A DNA stretch of 5,860 bases from JAULZV01 sp964401885 (GTDB taxonomy: Bacteria > Patescibacteriota > Minisyncoccia > Phycocordibacterales > JAACPR01): NCBI GenBank assembly GCA_964401885.1, contig CAYOAC010000039.1:1-5860 (forward strand), read 5' to 3'. The notes under the pieces are model-generated. The model was not told the origin of the DNA. It did no database searches and saw nothing but the letters and a program-made list of their open reading frames with translations. This document shows positions 5,297 to 5,860 of this stretch, piece by piece. Made by a program: the position numbers and the translations under genes. Numbering within the stretch: the first letter of the stretch is position 1; each line of letters opens with the position of its first letter.

Positions 5297-5860
5297 ATGA
5301 AAAACAAAAACAATAAAGGTTTCACACTTATAGAGCTTCTCGTAGTTATAGCTATTATTTCTCTATTAAGTGCTGTGGTTTTATCCAATTTGAAAAATGC
5401 TAGAGACAAAGCCAAAGATACAGGTACCATAGCTCAAACAGATCAAATTAAAAAAGCCATTGCGATATTTTATGCAGATAACGGTAGATACCCGAAGCCA
5501 GCTTCTGTTTTAAGCCCTGTATGTCTTTCTGGACAAACTACTTGTTTAAACGCAGGTGTTGATGTTGCACAATATTATAATTCTGGTGAATTTGTTGCAT
5601 TAAACACAGAAGATAAAGATGAACGATTTACATTACGAGATTTGATACCTAAAGCTTTCGCTGTAACGGGTATTGGAAGCTACATAAAATTCAAAAAAGT
5701 TGAAACCAATACAATAATTTCAAATAATTTAGTTTTTAAGGGGATAATTTATAGATGTTTAGATTCAAATTGTTCACAAGCTAATATATACTGGCCAGTT
5801 AAAAGTAATACAGTGACAGCAACTACAAATGGTTTCTTAAAAATACAAAATGCAAACGGT
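5297..5860 (+). CDS. Type IV pilin or type II pseudopilin-like protein, cut at the window end
   Basis: 188 residues are visible and the frame is still open at the window edge. The class III leader is MKNKNNKG, with the prepilin peptidase site after G8, F9 as the mature first residue and E13 as the conserved Glu at +5. The hydrophobic helix (about 9-31) is followed by an amphipathic stretch (NLKNARDKAKDTG) and FYADNGRYP (58-66), a common pilin alpha-1 end. The globular part has four Cys in two close pairs, C76/C83 and C154/C159, which could form disulfides, one of them perhaps the D-loop. Such proteins are held in the membrane by the helix, processed by a PilD-like peptidase and built into a pilus or pseudopilus. 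The ATG follows the previous stop after one base. The protein is already longer than many major pilins, so a minor pilin or a large-headed pilin is possible. Confidence 0.92.
   Translation, partial: MKNKNNKGFTLIELLVVIAIISLLSAVVLSNLKNARDKAKDTGTIAQTDQIKKAIAIFYADNGRYPKPASVLSPVCLSGQTTCLNAGVDVAQYYNSGEFVALNTEDKDERFTLRDLIPKAFAVTGIGSYIKFKKVETNTIISNNLVFKGIIYRCLDSNCSQANIYWPVKSNTVTATTNGFLKIQNANG

Noticed and set aside
1..5860. CRISPR array, tRNA or rRNA gene, insertion sequence, toxin-antitoxin or phage module
   Set aside because: I saw no regularly spaced repeats, cloverleaf, terminal inverted repeats with transposase, or relevant proteins. Coding sequence fills nearly the whole window.

Overview
The window is an ordinary-looking but compact stretch of an AT-rich bacterial genome, about one-third GC by eye. 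It most resembles a member of the Candidate Phyla Radiation (Patescibacteria, Parcubacteria-like). The reasons are a short split SecD/SecF pair, a pilin whose N-terminus reads GFTLIELLVVIAIISLLS followed by an Asn-Ala-Arg-Asp-Lys-Ala stretch, very short intergenic gaps, and no clear Shine-Dalgarno sequence before any gene. This placement is inference from protein style, not from a marker gene. TAA, TAG and TGA all serve as stops and no gene needs TGA as a sense codon, so the code looks standard.

Layout: positions 1-86 hold two strong hairpin terminators. The first faces right and must serve a gene that ends before the window. The second is a perfect 15-bp GC-rich stem that ends the leftward operon and can also act rightward. 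Leftward from 3779 to 87 run a membrane phosphoglycosyl transferase of the WcaJ/EPS type, then secD, then secF. The secD stop and secF start are one base apart. A good promoter for secD lies in the short gap and the end of the transferase gene.

From a 37-bp divergent gap, a GT-B (family 4 type) glycosyltransferase runs rightward (3817-4962). It is followed by a 102-residue single-pass membrane protein of unknown function (4987-5295) and, one base later, a type IV pilin/pseudopilin-like gene that is cut by the window end (5297-5860).

How they fit together: the phosphoglycosyl transferase would load the first sugar phosphate on a polyprenyl carrier, and the GT4 enzyme would extend this or another glycan. 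SecDF assists export through SecYEG, including pre-pilins. The unknown membrane protein is tied to the pilin by a TAATATG junction and may be part of the pilus system.

The most interesting signal is not a gene. At each likely transcription start, a -10-like hexamer ends only 6-7 bases before the ATG, with no Shine-Dalgarno sequence. This predicts leaderless mRNAs for first genes, and stop-start coupling (TAATATG, seen twice) for the genes behind them. The divergent gap also appears to hold two interlocked promoters. I did not find a clearly new multi-gene system.
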